Positions 40,110 through 48,084 of a stretch of 57,070 nucleotides of DNA are shown here, one piece after another (positions within the stretch are counted from its first letter, which is position 1; each line of letters starts with the position of its first letter). Source of the DNA: Parcubacteria group bacterium GW2011_GWC1_45_14 (GTDB lineage Bacteria > Patescibacteriota > Minisyncoccia > Moranbacterales > GWC2-37-73); assembly GCA_001001345.1 (NCBI GenBank), contig LCKI01000001.1:64339-121408 (forward strand), in the 5' to 3' direction. Under the pieces are notes generated by a model. It did not search any database, was not told the DNA's origin, and saw nothing but the letters and a program-made list of their open reading frames with translations. A program made the translations under genes and the position numbers.

Positions 40110-40382
40110 ATGAAACATTTGGAGATTAAAATTTTCGGCAAAGTGCAGGGTGTTTTTTTTCGTAGCTCGGCAAGGCAGAAGGCGGGAGAGCTCGGACTTT
40201 CCGGCTTCGCGGAAAACCTTGCGGACGGAAGCGTGGAAATCGAAGCGGAAGGCGAGGAGGAAAGGCTCAAGGAATTTTTGAAATGGTGCCACAGTGGTCC
40301 AGAGAGAGCCGAGGTGGAGAAAGTGGCTTTCCATTTTTCGGACGAGCTTAAGGGATTCGGTGGGTTTGAGGCGCGGAGATAA
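40110..40382 (+). CDS. acyP: Acylphosphatase
   Basis: 90 aa, the whole enzyme. The phosphate loop GKVQGVFFRSSARQKA carries the catalytic Arg, and the catalytic Asn is in GFAENLADGSVEIEAEG. It hydrolyses acyl phosphates such as 1,3-bisphosphoglycerate or carbamoyl phosphate. No Shine-Dalgarno is visible. Convergent with the PEGA protein gene and sharing its terminator. Confidence 0.95.
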   Translation: MKHLEIKIFGKVQGVFFRSSARQKAGELGLSGFAENLADGSVEIEAEGEEERLKEFLKWCHSGPERAEVEKVAFHFSDELKGFGGFEARR

Positions 40383-40385
40383 AAC

Positions 40386-40417
40386 AAAAAAAACCGCAGA
40401 TGACGCGGTTTTTTTGT
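40386..40417. terminator. Bidirectional terminator
   Basis: AAAAAACCGC-AGATGAC-GCGGTTTTTTT between the convergent acyP and PEGA-protein genes, with A and T runs on both sides. Confidence 0.85.
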
Positions 40418-40432
40418 TCAGCTTAATCGTGG

Positions 40433-41893
40433 CTAAAATCCAAGAAGACCGGTTTCTTCAGGGAAGTTTATGGATTGCAATGTGGAAGCCGCTCCCTCGA
40501 CAGTGTCGGTGAAATAAATCCGGTCTTCGGAGAAATTACTCACGACCTTCGATCCGCTTTGGGAAAGAGAGACGATGTCGAAAATATTATTATTATCGCG
40601 TTGGTCCAATTCGGATATTTTTATCTGGCTGTTTACTGAAAAAATCACATGCTCATAATCGTCGCTCCATTGGATGTTATCTAGCGGTTGGGAGTAACGG
40701 GTTACGGAGAGGACTTCGTTTTCGCTTCTGTATGGTTGTGTTTCCCAATCCCTGGTGAAATAGGCATATATCTCCCGATTGTTCCAAAAAAGCAGCTTCT
40801 TGCCGTCATTGGAGAACTGCACGCCCTTGGCGTCATCCAGGAGTTTTCCGAAGTATTCGTCTTTCTCTCCTTTGTTGAATATGAAGAGGCGGTCGCTTCC
40901 ATTTTTCATCGCGATCTTTTCCTTGTCATAGACGATGATGCGGTATGAATCGTCTTCCATTTCAGAAGGAGCGGATGTTGTGATTTGAAGGGGGCGCATA
41001 GTTCCGTCAAGATTGGTTTGAAACACGATGCCGTTAGGAAGTTGGAAATAATAGACGAATTTACCCGAAATATCATAGCTGGAAATCTGTTTGGCTATGA
41101 CCTTTTTTTCCTCGGGTTTTTTTGTATCCAGTCGATAGAGATCCCTTTTGGACATATAGTATACGACGTCCTTGTCTTCACTGTCCCAGCGCACGGAGGA
41201 TACCTTGGATGTCTCGGCCAGCTCTTGGAGATCAAGCGCGCTTTGGTTTTCCAGTTCTATAATAAAATAGGTTTTGTCCGAACCCTTTTTTAAGGGGATG
41301 ATTATCTTTTCCGATTGAGGAGACCATTCGATATTTTCTTGCTCATCGTCGGTGAATTCATATTCCGTAGTAGAGAAAACTGTTCGAATGGTGTTTTTTT
41401 CGGTATCCAATATGTCCATAGACAGTTGTCCATTCTCCCTGCGCACGGTCGCTATCAGGTTCTTGGTGGGCGCTATGAAAAAGTCGTTGGCGCTTTTCGC
41501 TTCATAGGCGGTGCGATCATAATTTTTCCTGGTCAAAAGGACGTTCCAAAATTCGGTCGAGATCCCGCTGCGGATAGTGACTTTTTTGGACCAGGTATTG
41601 TAATCGGGGGCTGTCACTCTGACCACATATTCATCCGGCCTGATGCGATTGACATGAAAGGAGTTATTTATCCTGCTAAGTTTTTTAGTGACGCTCGTGT
41701 TGTCGATTTCCACATCTATATCCTGCGGATTAGATTTTATGGTCAAAGATCCGGCATAGACGAAAACCCCCCTTTCCGCACTGAACGTGTAGCCGAACGA
41801 ATACAGGATCAGGAAAGATGAGGTCGCGAAAAACATAGCGACCAATGTCCAGAAAAAAAGCGTTTTGAATTTTCTATTGTTGATGTCTATCAT
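40433..41893 (-). CDS. Membrane-anchored PEGA / beta-propeller protein
   Basis: 486 aa. One N-terminal helix (TLFFWTLVAMFFATSSFLILYSFGY, residues ~10-35) anchors it. Residues ~48-117 form a PEGA domain (SLTIKSNPQDIDVEIDNTSV, HVNRIRPDEYVVRVTAPDY). The rest consists of repeated strands with W/F-S-x-D/N-x-K motifs (IEWSPQSEKIIIPL, VRWDSEDKDVVYY, VQFSNDGKKLLFW, IQWSDDYEHVIFS), i.e. a WD40-like beta-propeller outside the membrane. The architecture is common in Patescibacteria; its role is probably surface binding. No enzymatic residues are seen. Confidence 0.85.
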   Translation of the reverse strand: MIDINNRKFKTLFFWTLVAMFFATSSFLILYSFGYTFSAERGVFVYAGSLTIKSNPQDIDVEIDNTSVTKKLSRINNSFHVNRIRPDEYVVRVTAPDYNTWSKKVTIRSGISTEFWNVLLTRKNYDRTAYEAKSANDFFIAPTKNLIATVRRENGQLSMDILDTEKNTIRTVFSTTEYEFTDDEQENIEWSPQSEKIIIPLKKGSDKTYFIIELENQSALDLQELAETSKVSSVRWDSEDKDVVYYMSKRDLYRLDTKKPEEKKVIAKQISSYDISGKFVYYFQLPNGIVFQTNLDGTMRPLQITTSAPSEMEDDSYRIIVYDKEKIAMKNGSDRLFIFNKGEKDEYFGKLLDDAKGVQFSNDGKKLLFWNNREIYAYFTRDWETQPYRSENEVLSVTRYSQPLDNIQWSDDYEHVIFSVNSQIKISELDQRDNNNIFDIVSLSQSGSKVVSNFSEDRIYFTDTVEGAASTLQSINFPEETGLLGF

Positions 41894-42038
41894 GGTTGAT
41901 CGGATTTAAGTGCTTAAATAAAACAAAAATGCGCATCAGGAAATCGCATCTCATGGCTTGTTATATTGTCTTGGTATGTGCCATATCATTTCCTCACAAG
42001 AGTAACCCAAAAATACGGTTTTGTCCAGCCAGGGACTG

Positions 42039-42065
42039 TTGCAACGCTCCGAGTTGTTGTATAAT
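42039..42065 (+). promoter_or_regulatory. Possible promoter
   Basis: TTGCAA, a short 15-nt spacer, TATAAT; 27 nt before ATG 42093. Confidence 0.4.
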
Positions 42066-42092
42066 TCATTTGTTATAAATAACGTCATCTTT

Positions 42093-42584
42093 ATGGGAGA
42101 TCTTTTGGCGAAATTCACGCAATCAGGGATAGTTGCTGAATTGTCCGCAATAGGAGCGGTGCTTTTGGTGATCAGTGTCATGTTTTGGTTGGTGATCGGA
42201 AGATTCAGGCTTCATAATGCGCTCATAAATATCTATATATCCTTTGCCATATTGCAGGTCGCATACGAGGAGATTCTGGCCTTTGGGAAATTCATGCCGA
42301 TTTCGGTGTTTTTGATTTTGGTCGTTTTTTTGACTCTTGTAGACAGTAATCTGTTTGAGATCCATCTTTCGGGATCAGGGCTGGCCATTTGGCAGGTGAT
42401 TGTGCTGAGTTTTTTGGAGGCGGGTCTCTTGGTGAGCATCGTCTCTTCGTTGGTTCCGGAGAAGCAGATCCTGAAGTATATTTCCATAGATTCTTTCGAA
42501 TATTTCGTATCTCCGCTGGCCAGTATCCTTTGGATGGTGGCCCCTTTGGCATTTTTGATTCTTATAGGCAGAAGGGGGAAATAG
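42093..42584 (+). CDS. Polytopic membrane protein of unknown function
   Basis: 163 aa from MGDLLAKFTQ (ATG 42093); the longer ORF-track start would add a polar N-terminus that overlaps the promoter. About five hydrophobic segments (approximately 17-36, 45-65, 72-86, 98-120, 138-158), with charges only at the ends. No family recognised. No Shine-Dalgarno. Confidence 0.65.
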   Translation: MGDLLAKFTQSGIVAELSAIGAVLLVISVMFWLVIGRFRLHNALINIYISFAILQVAYEEILAFGKFMPISVFLILVVFLTLVDSNLFEIHLSGSGLAIWQVIVLSFLEAGLLVSIVSSLVPEKQILKYISIDSFEYFVSPLASILWMVAPLAFLILIGRRGK

Positions 42585-42594
42585 GGCGGGGTTG

Positions 42595-42649
42595 ACCCTG
42601 TTAAATCCCCGACAAGTCGGGGTCCGCAGGAAGCGGAATTTAACAGGGT
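42595..42649 (+). ncRNA. Perfect three-way-junction element before tRNA-Lys
   Basis: P1: ACCCTGTTAAAT (42595-42606) with ATTTAACAGGGT (42638-42649), 12 of 12 bp. P2: CCCCGAC-AA-GTCGGGG (42607-42622). P3: TCCGC-AGGAA-GCGGA (42623-42637). The three stems abut with no unpaired bases. It may act as terminator-like DNA/RNA or a mobile hairpin; no known family is recognised. Confidence 0.6.
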
Positions 42650-42676
42650 TGACGGATATTTTATTTCCGGTATAAT
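42649..42676 (+). promoter_or_regulatory. Promoter of tRNA-Lys
   Basis: TTGACG, 16-nt spacer, TATAAT. The first T of the -35 is the last base of the three-way-junction stem P1. The tRNA begins 53 nt after the -10. Confidence 0.65.
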
Positions 42677-42729
42677 TCGATTTGTTGTTCGTATTCTTAT
42701 TTTATGGTTTGCGGATAAGCAGGTTATCC

Positions 42730-42802
42730 GGGCGCATAGCTCAGTTGGTAGAGCAACGGCCTTTTAAGCCGATGGTCGGGGGTTCGAATCCCTCTGCGCC
42801 CA
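42730..42802 (+). tRNA. tRNA-Lys (anticodon TTT)
   Basis: 73 nt folding as a full cloverleaf: acceptor GGGCGCA/TGCGCCC, D-arm GCTC...GAGC, anticodon stem CGGC/GCCG with loop CTTTTAA (anticodon TTT), T-arm GGGGG-TTCGAAT-CCCTC, discriminator A. CCA is not encoded (the next bases are CAA), so a CCA-adding enzyme is needed. TTT reads both Lys codons. lysS is 4 kb away, not adjacent. Confidence 0.97.
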
Positions 42803-42810
42803 CAAAGAGA

Positions 42811-42833
42811 AAATCCCATCAGGGATTTTTTTG
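42811..42833 (+). terminator. Terminator of tRNA-Lys
   Basis: AAATCCC-ATCA-GGGATTTTTTT, 9 nt after the tRNA end. Confidence 0.8.
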
Positions 42834-42853
42834 CTTTGTGGGCAGAGGGATTC
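42834..42853 (-). repeat. Inverted partial copy of the tRNA-Lys 3' end
   Basis: CTTTGTGGGCAGAGGGATTC is the reverse complement of 42786-42807 (T-arm 3' half, acceptor 3' strand and five trailing bases) except for a missing GC. Together they would form a 20-bp hairpin enclosing the terminator. Confidence 0.8.
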
Positions 42854-42923
42854 CTCCCTACCTGGGGATTTTTAGCGGTTTATGCTATAATTATCGGAGA
42901 AATTAAAGCTTAAAAAAATCAAC

Positions 42924-43985
42924 ATGAACAAAACATTTCTCCTGGCAGTTTTTTTGTCCGCAACTTTTTTTCTTTCAGGATGTTCCCTCGACACCAGTAT
43001 TACCCAGTCTACGGGGGCAAACTTGATGCCTAAGGCGACTTTCATAAAAACCTCGGACAGCGGGGAGATTTGGGAGCCGAAGATGAAAGTAGATGAAAAG
43101 AAAAGCATCTCTTCCATAAACGTGCTTGCGGTCGCTGTCGATCCGTTTGATCCCAACATAGTTTATCTTGGATCGGAAAAAAACGGGATTTTCGTTTCCC
43201 GTGATGGCGCGGAAACCTGGAGTCAGATAAAATTTCCGGAAAAGGTTTATGGGTTGGCGTTGGACCACTCTGCGAGAAATGTCATTTACGCATCTGGAGT
43301 TTTCAAGGGAAGGGGTAAGATATTCAAGAGGACAAGCGAGGGAAGCGAATGGAAAGAAATTTATACCGAACCGGCCGATGGGACTGTGATTTCGTCTTTG
43401 GCTATGGATAAGTTCAATGCCAATGTCTTGTATGCTGGGACGAATGAAGGCGTCATCTTCAAGACGACGGATGGAGGGAATACCTGGAACAATATCCACA
43501 AAGCGGAAGCGCCCGTGACCTCCATCGCGTTTGATAGTGCCAATTCCAATGTCGTGTATTTCGGGGTTTTCCAACGGTCCCTGCTTAAAACTTCCAATGG
43601 CGGGGTCTCAGTGGAAAACATTACAAGTAAGATTTCCGGTTTGGATGGCAATCAGAGTGTTTTTTCCGTGACAACCGATCCTCGCTCAGCGGGAACCTTG
43701 TATGCAGGTCTTGGAAATGGGATCGCCAAGAGCGTCAACGGGGGAGAGAACTGGGTCAACTTGAACACCTTGGGGAGTTCCAGGAATTTCCCGGTAAGGG
43801 TTTTGGCCGTGAATCCTCAGAATTCAAGTGAGCTTATTTATGTAGCAGGAAAGGCGATATATAAATCCACGGACGGCGGAGTGCAATGGTCCACTTTCCA
43901 GCTGGATACCGCCAAGGATGTTGGCGGTATAGTTTACAATAGGAACAATCCTTCTATAATATATGCAGGATTGAGAAATTTTTAA
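42924..43985 (+). CDS. Lipoprotein with BNR / YCF48-like beta-propeller
   Basis: 353 aa. Lipoprotein signal with lipobox LSGC (Cys near 19). The mature part is a run of about seven repeats of two forms: 'DP.n.NvvYlG' (VDPFDPNIVYLGSEKNG, MDKFNANVLYAGTNEG, YNRNNPSIIYAGLRN) and Asp-box-like S-x-D/N-G-G-x-T-W (SRDGAETW, TTDGGNTW, SVNGGENW, STDGGVQW). This is the sortilin/BNR and photosystem assembly factor propeller. Probably a surface binding protein; no catalytic residues recognised. Confidence 0.88.
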   Translation: MNKTFLLAVFLSATFFLSGCSLDTSITQSTGANLMPKATFIKTSDSGEIWEPKMKVDEKKSISSINVLAVAVDPFDPNIVYLGSEKNGIFVSRDGAETWSQIKFPEKVYGLALDHSARNVIYASGVFKGRGKIFKRTSEGSEWKEIYTEPADGTVISSLAMDKFNANVLYAGTNEGVIFKTTDGGNTWNNIHKAEAPVTSIAFDSANSNVVYFGVFQRSLLKTSNGGVSVENITSKISGLDGNQSVFSVTTDPRSAGTLYAGLGNGIAKSVNGGENWVNLNTLGSSRNFPVRVLAVNPQNSSELIYVAGKAIYKSTDGGVQWSTFQLDTAKDVGGIVYNRNNPSIIYAGLRNF

Positions 43986-44026
43986 ATCAGGGCGGTAAGC
44001 GGTAATAAGTAATTTTTTAGAAAAAT

Positions 44027-44584
44027 ATGTATAACGAAGTCATTTCAGAAAAAAGAAAGGATTTGGACAAGGCTATAGAGCATTTGCAATTCGAGCTTGG
44101 AAAGTTGCGTACCGGCAGAGCGACGCCTTCGTTAGTTGAAGACGTCATGGTGGATTATTATGGCACTAGGACACCGCTTAAGCAGATCGCGTCCATTAAC
44201 ACGCCGGAACCTAGGCAGATCACCATCCAGCCGTGGGATAGGGGAGCGATAGGTCCCATTGAGGGTGCGATCAGGGAATCGGACTTGGGCTTAAATCCCA
44301 TAAATGATGGGATCTTGATTAGGTTGAGTATTCCGGCACTTACTGAGGAAAGAAGGAAGGAATTGGTGAAAGTGTTGAACAATAAGGCCGAAGAAGGCAG
44401 GATCGCTTTGCGTAATGTCAGAGAGGACGCACTGAAAGAGGTTCAGAATATGGAGAAGGAGGGGTTGATTTCCGAAGACGATAAGTTTCGGGCAAAAGAA
44501 AAACTGCAAGGCGTGATTGATGAATACAATAAGAAGGTCGAGGAAATAAGAGAGAAGAAAGAGAAAGATATAATGACAGTTTGA
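44027..44584 (+). CDS. frr: Ribosome recycling factor
   Basis: 185 aa, standard length. LQFELGKLRTGRATPSLVEDV, YYGTRTPLKQIASINTPEPR, IQPWDRGAIGPIEGAIRESDLGLNP and ALTEERRKELVK cover domains I and II. With EF-G it splits post-termination ribosomes. No strong Shine-Dalgarno. Confidence 0.97.
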   Translation: MYNEVISEKRKDLDKAIEHLQFELGKLRTGRATPSLVEDVMVDYYGTRTPLKQIASINTPEPRQITIQPWDRGAIGPIEGAIRESDLGLNPINDGILIRLSIPALTEERRKELVKVLNNKAEEGRIALRNVREDALKEVQNMEKEGLISEDDKFRAKEKLQGVIDEYNKKVEEIREKKEKDIMTV

Positions 44585-44703
44585 TGTCGTGAAGCGCGAA
44601 ACGTGGAACACGGAACGTAAAATGCAAACAGGCGCGCGGACAGTTGTAATTTATATTTAATTGTGCGCTATGCGTTTCACGCTATGCGTTACGCTATAAA
44701 ACA
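44585..44703. repeat. Word-repeat spacer between frr and rseP
   Basis: CGTGAAGCGCGAAACGTGGAACACGGAACG repeats a GAA-CG word. The second half GCGCTATGCGTTTCACGCTATGCGTTACGC repeats GCTATGCGTTwC and is partly complementary. Ends at the rseP start. Confidence 0.6.
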
Positions 44704-44705
44704 TA

Positions 44706-45836
44706 ATGGCAATTTTGATTTTTATTCTGATACTCGGGGTTCTGGTTCTTATTCATGAGCTGGGGCATTTCGTCGTGGCCAAAAGGAACGGGATAACTGC
44801 GCATGAGTTCGGTTTCGGTTTCCCGCCCAGGGTTTTCGGTGTGTATAAGAGCGACAAGGGAAAATGGAAATTCGTACGCGGAAGCAAGGATGTTGAAACC
44901 AAAAACACGATTTATTCCTTGAACTGGTTTCCGATCGGAGGGTTCGTCAAGATCAAGGGAGAGGATGGGTCAGGGCAGAATGAAAAAGACAGTTTTGCGA
45001 ACAAATCAGCCTGGACCAGGATCAAGGTTCTTTTGGCTGGAGTGATCATGAACTTCGTTTTGGCTTGGGTGTTTTTCTCTGCCGGTTTCATGATTGGCAC
45101 GTATCAGGAAGTTGTTGACGGGAACACCCAAGATTCGAAGATTTTGATAAATATGGTCGCGGAAGGTTCTCCCGCTGAGCAGATGGGAATCCGATTGGGA
45201 GATGAGCTCGTCTCGGGAGGCAACGGGGGCGAAGTCGTTTTTGGGAACGTGAAGGATGTCCAGGATTTCATCAATAACCATAAAGGCGAGGAGATAGCCC
45301 TTACGGTGCTGCGTGGCGAGGAGAATTTGGAGCTTCGGGGCACCCCAAGGACGGAAACCGTCGAGAGTCAAGGTTCTTTGGGAATAGGGCTTGCTGAAGT
45401 GCGGAAGGTCAGATACGGCTTTTTCCAATCCCTCTATTACGGTCTCTTGGAAATGAAAAACGTGTTTATTTTGATGCTCATAACCATCAAGGAGCTTTTC
45501 GTCGGAAAAACCGGAGGAGTGGACGTTACCGGCATAATCGGAATCGCAGTTTACACGGGGCAAATCATTCCTCTGGGGATAGTGCAGATTCTTCGATTTG
45601 CCGCGATTTTGAGTATAAATTTGGGAATAATCAACGCGCTTCCTTTTCCGGCTCTGGACGGAGGGCGGGTGCTGTTTATTTTGATTGAGAAGATCAAAGG
45701 TTCCCCAGTGAGCGAGAAAGTGGAACAGGCTTTCCATACGGTGGGATTTATGCTATTAATAATCTTGATGGTGGTGGTCACGTTTAAGGACTTCATCAGA
45801 TTCGATATAGTGGACAAGATCAAAGGGGTGTTTTAA
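44706..45836 (+). CDS. rseP: Site-2 protease RseP/MlaP-type zinc metallopeptidase
   Basis: 376 aa. HELGH at residues 17-21 in the first helix supplies two zinc ligands, and NALPFPALDGGR near 318-329 the third (NxxPxPxxDGG). One PDZ domain (about 140-215: GSPAEQMGIRLGDEL, VQDFINNHKGEEIALTVLRG) lies between, so it is a single-PDZ form like Bacillus RasP. It cleaves membrane-embedded substrates such as anti-sigma factors or leftover signal peptides. The zinc-finger membrane protein at 35604-36107 could be a substrate type, but that is speculation. Confidence 0.95.
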   Translation: MAILIFILILGVLVLIHELGHFVVAKRNGITAHEFGFGFPPRVFGVYKSDKGKWKFVRGSKDVETKNTIYSLNWFPIGGFVKIKGEDGSGQNEKDSFANKSAWTRIKVLLAGVIMNFVLAWVFFSAGFMIGTYQEVVDGNTQDSKILINMVAEGSPAEQMGIRLGDELVSGGNGGEVVFGNVKDVQDFINNHKGEEIALTVLRGEENLELRGTPRTETVESQGSLGIGLAEVRKVRYGFFQSLYYGLLEMKNVFILMLITIKELFVGKTGGVDVTGIIGIAVYTGQIIPLGIVQILRFAAILSINLGIINALPFPALDGGRVLFILIEKIKGSPVSEKVEQAFHTVGFMLLIILMVVVTFKDFIRFDIVDKIKGVF

Positions 45837-45950
45837 TTGCGACCCTTGACACAGTAGTTTTTTCTGGTATGATTGGTTTTATCAAATGCATGTTTTCATG
45901 GCTCTGCCAATTTCGGCGGCAGCCTTTTTAAATCGATTAAAAAGAAAAAA

Positions 45951-46406
45951 ATGGTTAGATTAATGACGAAGGAAGGATTGAAAAAGCTTCAGGATGAGCT
46001 GGATGAAAGGAAGACCGCGCTCAGACAGGAAATAGCCCAAGCTATCAAAGAGGCCAAGGAGCAGGGTGATCTCAGTGAGAACGCCGAATATGCCGAAGCC
46101 AAGAGGCAGCAAAACGAAAACGAATCCAGGATAGCTGAATTGGAAATGACGCTCAAGGAATCGCAAGTCGTTGAAAAGGCCAAAACCAACGGGCATGTGC
46201 AGATAGGATCAGTCGTTGGCGTCGAATTCAATGGGCGCAATATGGATTTCCATATCGTGGGCTCCAATGAGGCTGACCCGGCTAACTTCAAGATTTCCAA
46301 TGAGTCTCCTTTGGGAAGGGCCTTCATGAACAAGAAGAAGGGCGAGGAAGTGGAGGTTTCCATTCCAAGCGGAGTGGTGAAATATAAGATCGTGGACATC
46401 AAGTAA
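45951..46406 (+). CDS. greA: Transcription elongation factor GreA
   Basis: 151 aa from MVRLMTKEG (ATG 45951); MTKEG at 45963 is the other common start. The N-terminal coiled coil has the catalytic acidic tip (EQGDLSENAEYAEAK), followed by the FKBP-like domain (VEFNGRNMDFHIVG, SNESPLGRAFMNKKKGEEVEV). It stimulates transcript cleavage in backtracked RNA polymerase. The N-terminal 26 residues of the ORF-track frame are not family-like. Confidence 0.96.
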   Translation: MVRLMTKEGLKKLQDELDERKTALRQEIAQAIKEAKEQGDLSENAEYAEAKRQQNENESRIAELEMTLKESQVVEKAKTNGHVQIGSVVGVEFNGRNMDFHIVGSNEADPANFKISNESPLGRAFMNKKKGEEVEVSIPSGVVKYKIVDIK

Positions 46407-46423
46407 TATCGCACCTAGTGGTT

Positions 46424-46447
46424 AAGCCCCGTTTAGCGGGGCTTTTT
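46424..46447 (+). terminator. Terminator of greA
   Basis: AAGCCCCG-TTTA-GCGGGGCTTTTT, a compact GC-rich stem with T run. Confidence 0.88.
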
Positions 46448-46500
46448 GTTTGCCAAAAGGCCTTTTTCGGGCTATCATTCAGGCATATTAAACATCTAAA

Positions 46501-46612
46501 AATTTCGAATTTTGAATTTCGAATTTTGAATAAAATCTGAATATTTCAATGTTTAAAAATTGAAACATTGGGAATTCATTAAAAATTCAAAATTCAAAAT
46601 TAAAAATTCCGG
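46501..46612. repeat. AT-rich inverted word-repeat before lysS
   Basis: Arm AATTTCGAATTTTGAATTTC (46501 on) opposes AAAAATTCAAAATTCAAAAT (to 46602). Inside is CAATGTTT-AAAAATTG-AAACATTG, a perfect 8-bp hairpin. Confidence 0.65.
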
Positions 46613-46619
46613 CGCAGCC

Positions 46620-48074
46620 ATGATCAGAGACGATATCAGGCAGGTGAAATTGGAAAAATTGGAGAAGGTTCGGGAATTCGGCATGGATCCATATCCGGAA
46701 AAAAATGAAAGGACCAATACGAACGCGGAAGCGTTGGAGAAATTCGACGAGCTTTCCGGAAAAGAAATCACATTGGTCGGAAGGGTCAGGTCGATGCGTC
46801 CTATGGGAGGAAGCGCTTTTGCGAGCATTGAAGATGAAACCGGAAAGATCCAACTTTTCCTCAACAAGGGGAATATGAAGGAAGAACTTTTCAAGCTTTT
46901 CGTGAAAACCATCGAGCTTGGGGATTTCGTGCAGGTCAGCGGGGAGCTTTTCAAAACGAAGACCGAAGAGAAATCCATCAAGGTGACGGATTGGAAAGTT
47001 CTTTCTAAGAATATCCGCCCAGTACCGACCGAACATTTCGGCATCAAGGACGAGGAAGAACTCCTTCGAAAAAGATATTTGGATCTCATGACAAATCCGG
47101 AGACGCGCGAACTTTTCAAAAAGAAAAATATTTTCTGGCAGACCGTGAGGAATTTCCTTTTAAACGAAGGATTCTTGGAAGTGCAGACTCCTGTCTTGGA
47201 ACATACGCCAGGCGGAGCAGACGCTGAGCCTTTCATAACGCACCACAACGCCCTGGATCAGGATTTTTTCATGCGCATCTCGCTCGAGCTTCCTTTGAAG
47301 AGACTTTTGGTCGGAGGATATGAGAAGGTTTTCGAAATCGGACGCGTGTTCCGCAACGAGGGAATTGACCGCCAGCATTTGCAGGAATTCGATCACATGG
47401 AATTCTATTGGGCTTATGGGGATTTGGAGAAGGGAATGGAAATGTCAGAGAAGATGTACCGTGAAATAGCTCTCAACGTTTTGGGTAAATATACTCACCA
47501 ATACGAAGAAAACGTGATCGATTGGAGCAAACCTTTTCCGCATGTGGATTATTTTGAGGCGTTCCAGAAAGAAACCGGAATAGACCTCTCGGGCGAGGTC
47601 AGTGTTGAGCAACTTTGGAAAAAAGCTGACGAGCTGAAAATCAAATATGACAAGACATACGGCAAAGGAAAGATGATAGACACGATTTATAAAAAAACCG
47701 TCAGGCAAAAACTCATCCAGCCGTGCTTTTTGGTAGGGCATCCGATCGAGGTTTCTCCGCTTGCCAAGAAAGATCCGAATAATCCGAACAGAGTGCTCCG
47801 TTTCCAGGTCGTGGCTGGAACGGCCGAGCTTTGCAACGCGTTCGCCGAGCTCAACGACCCGATCGACCAGAGACAGCGTTTTGAAGACCAGATGAAGCTG
47901 CGTGAGGCCGGGGACACCGAGGCTCAGATGATCGATGAGGATTTCGTGGAAGCTCTCGAATATGGGATGCCGCCGGCTTTCGGATTCGGACTCAGCGAAA
48001 GACTCTTCTCGTTCTTCATGAACAAATCAATCAGGGAGTGCGTCATCTTCCCGCCGATGAAATCTAAGGAATAA
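46620..48074 (+). CDS. lysS: Lysine--tRNA ligase, class II
   Basis: 484 aa from MIRDDIRQVK (ATG 46620); earlier ORF-track residues come from the AT-rich spacer. OB-fold anticodon domain (EITLVGRVRSMRPMGGSAFASI), motif 1 near FFWQTVRNFLLNEGFLEVQTP, motif 2 FEIGRVFRNEGIDRQHLQEF, motif 3 FGFGLSERLFSFF. Motif 3 has G-x-S-E-R where bacterial enzymes usually have G-x-G-x-D-R, a variant I have seen mainly in divergent bacterial LysRS. Charges tRNA-Lys such as the one at 42.7 kb. Confidence 0.96.
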   Translation: MIRDDIRQVKLEKLEKVREFGMDPYPEKNERTNTNAEALEKFDELSGKEITLVGRVRSMRPMGGSAFASIEDETGKIQLFLNKGNMKEELFKLFVKTIELGDFVQVSGELFKTKTEEKSIKVTDWKVLSKNIRPVPTEHFGIKDEEELLRKRYLDLMTNPETRELFKKKNIFWQTVRNFLLNEGFLEVQTPVLEHTPGGADAEPFITHHNALDQDFFMRISLELPLKRLLVGGYEKVFEIGRVFRNEGIDRQHLQEFDHMEFYWAYGDLEKGMEMSEKMYREIALNVLGKYTHQYEENVIDWSKPFPHVDYFEAFQKETGIDLSGEVSVEQLWKKADELKIKYDKTYGKGKMIDTIYKKTVRQKLIQPCFLVGHPIEVSPLAKKDPNNPNRVLRFQVVAGTAELCNAFAELNDPIDQRQRFEDQMKLREAGDTEAQMIDEDFVEALEYGMPPAFGFGLSERLFSFFMNKSIRECVIFPPMKSKE

Positions 48075-48084
48075 CTTTCGATAT

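Noticed and set aside
40688-41821. Plus-strand ORFs of 86, 102 and 168 aa opposite the PEGA protein
   Set aside because: Shadows of the 486-aa gene; no start signals and no protein-like patterns.
42682-42906. 74-aa ORF across the tRNA-Lys gene (GRIAQLVEQRPFKPMVGGSN...)
   Set aside because: It is the well-known spurious translation of a tRNA gene; the sequence is fully explained by the cloverleaf.
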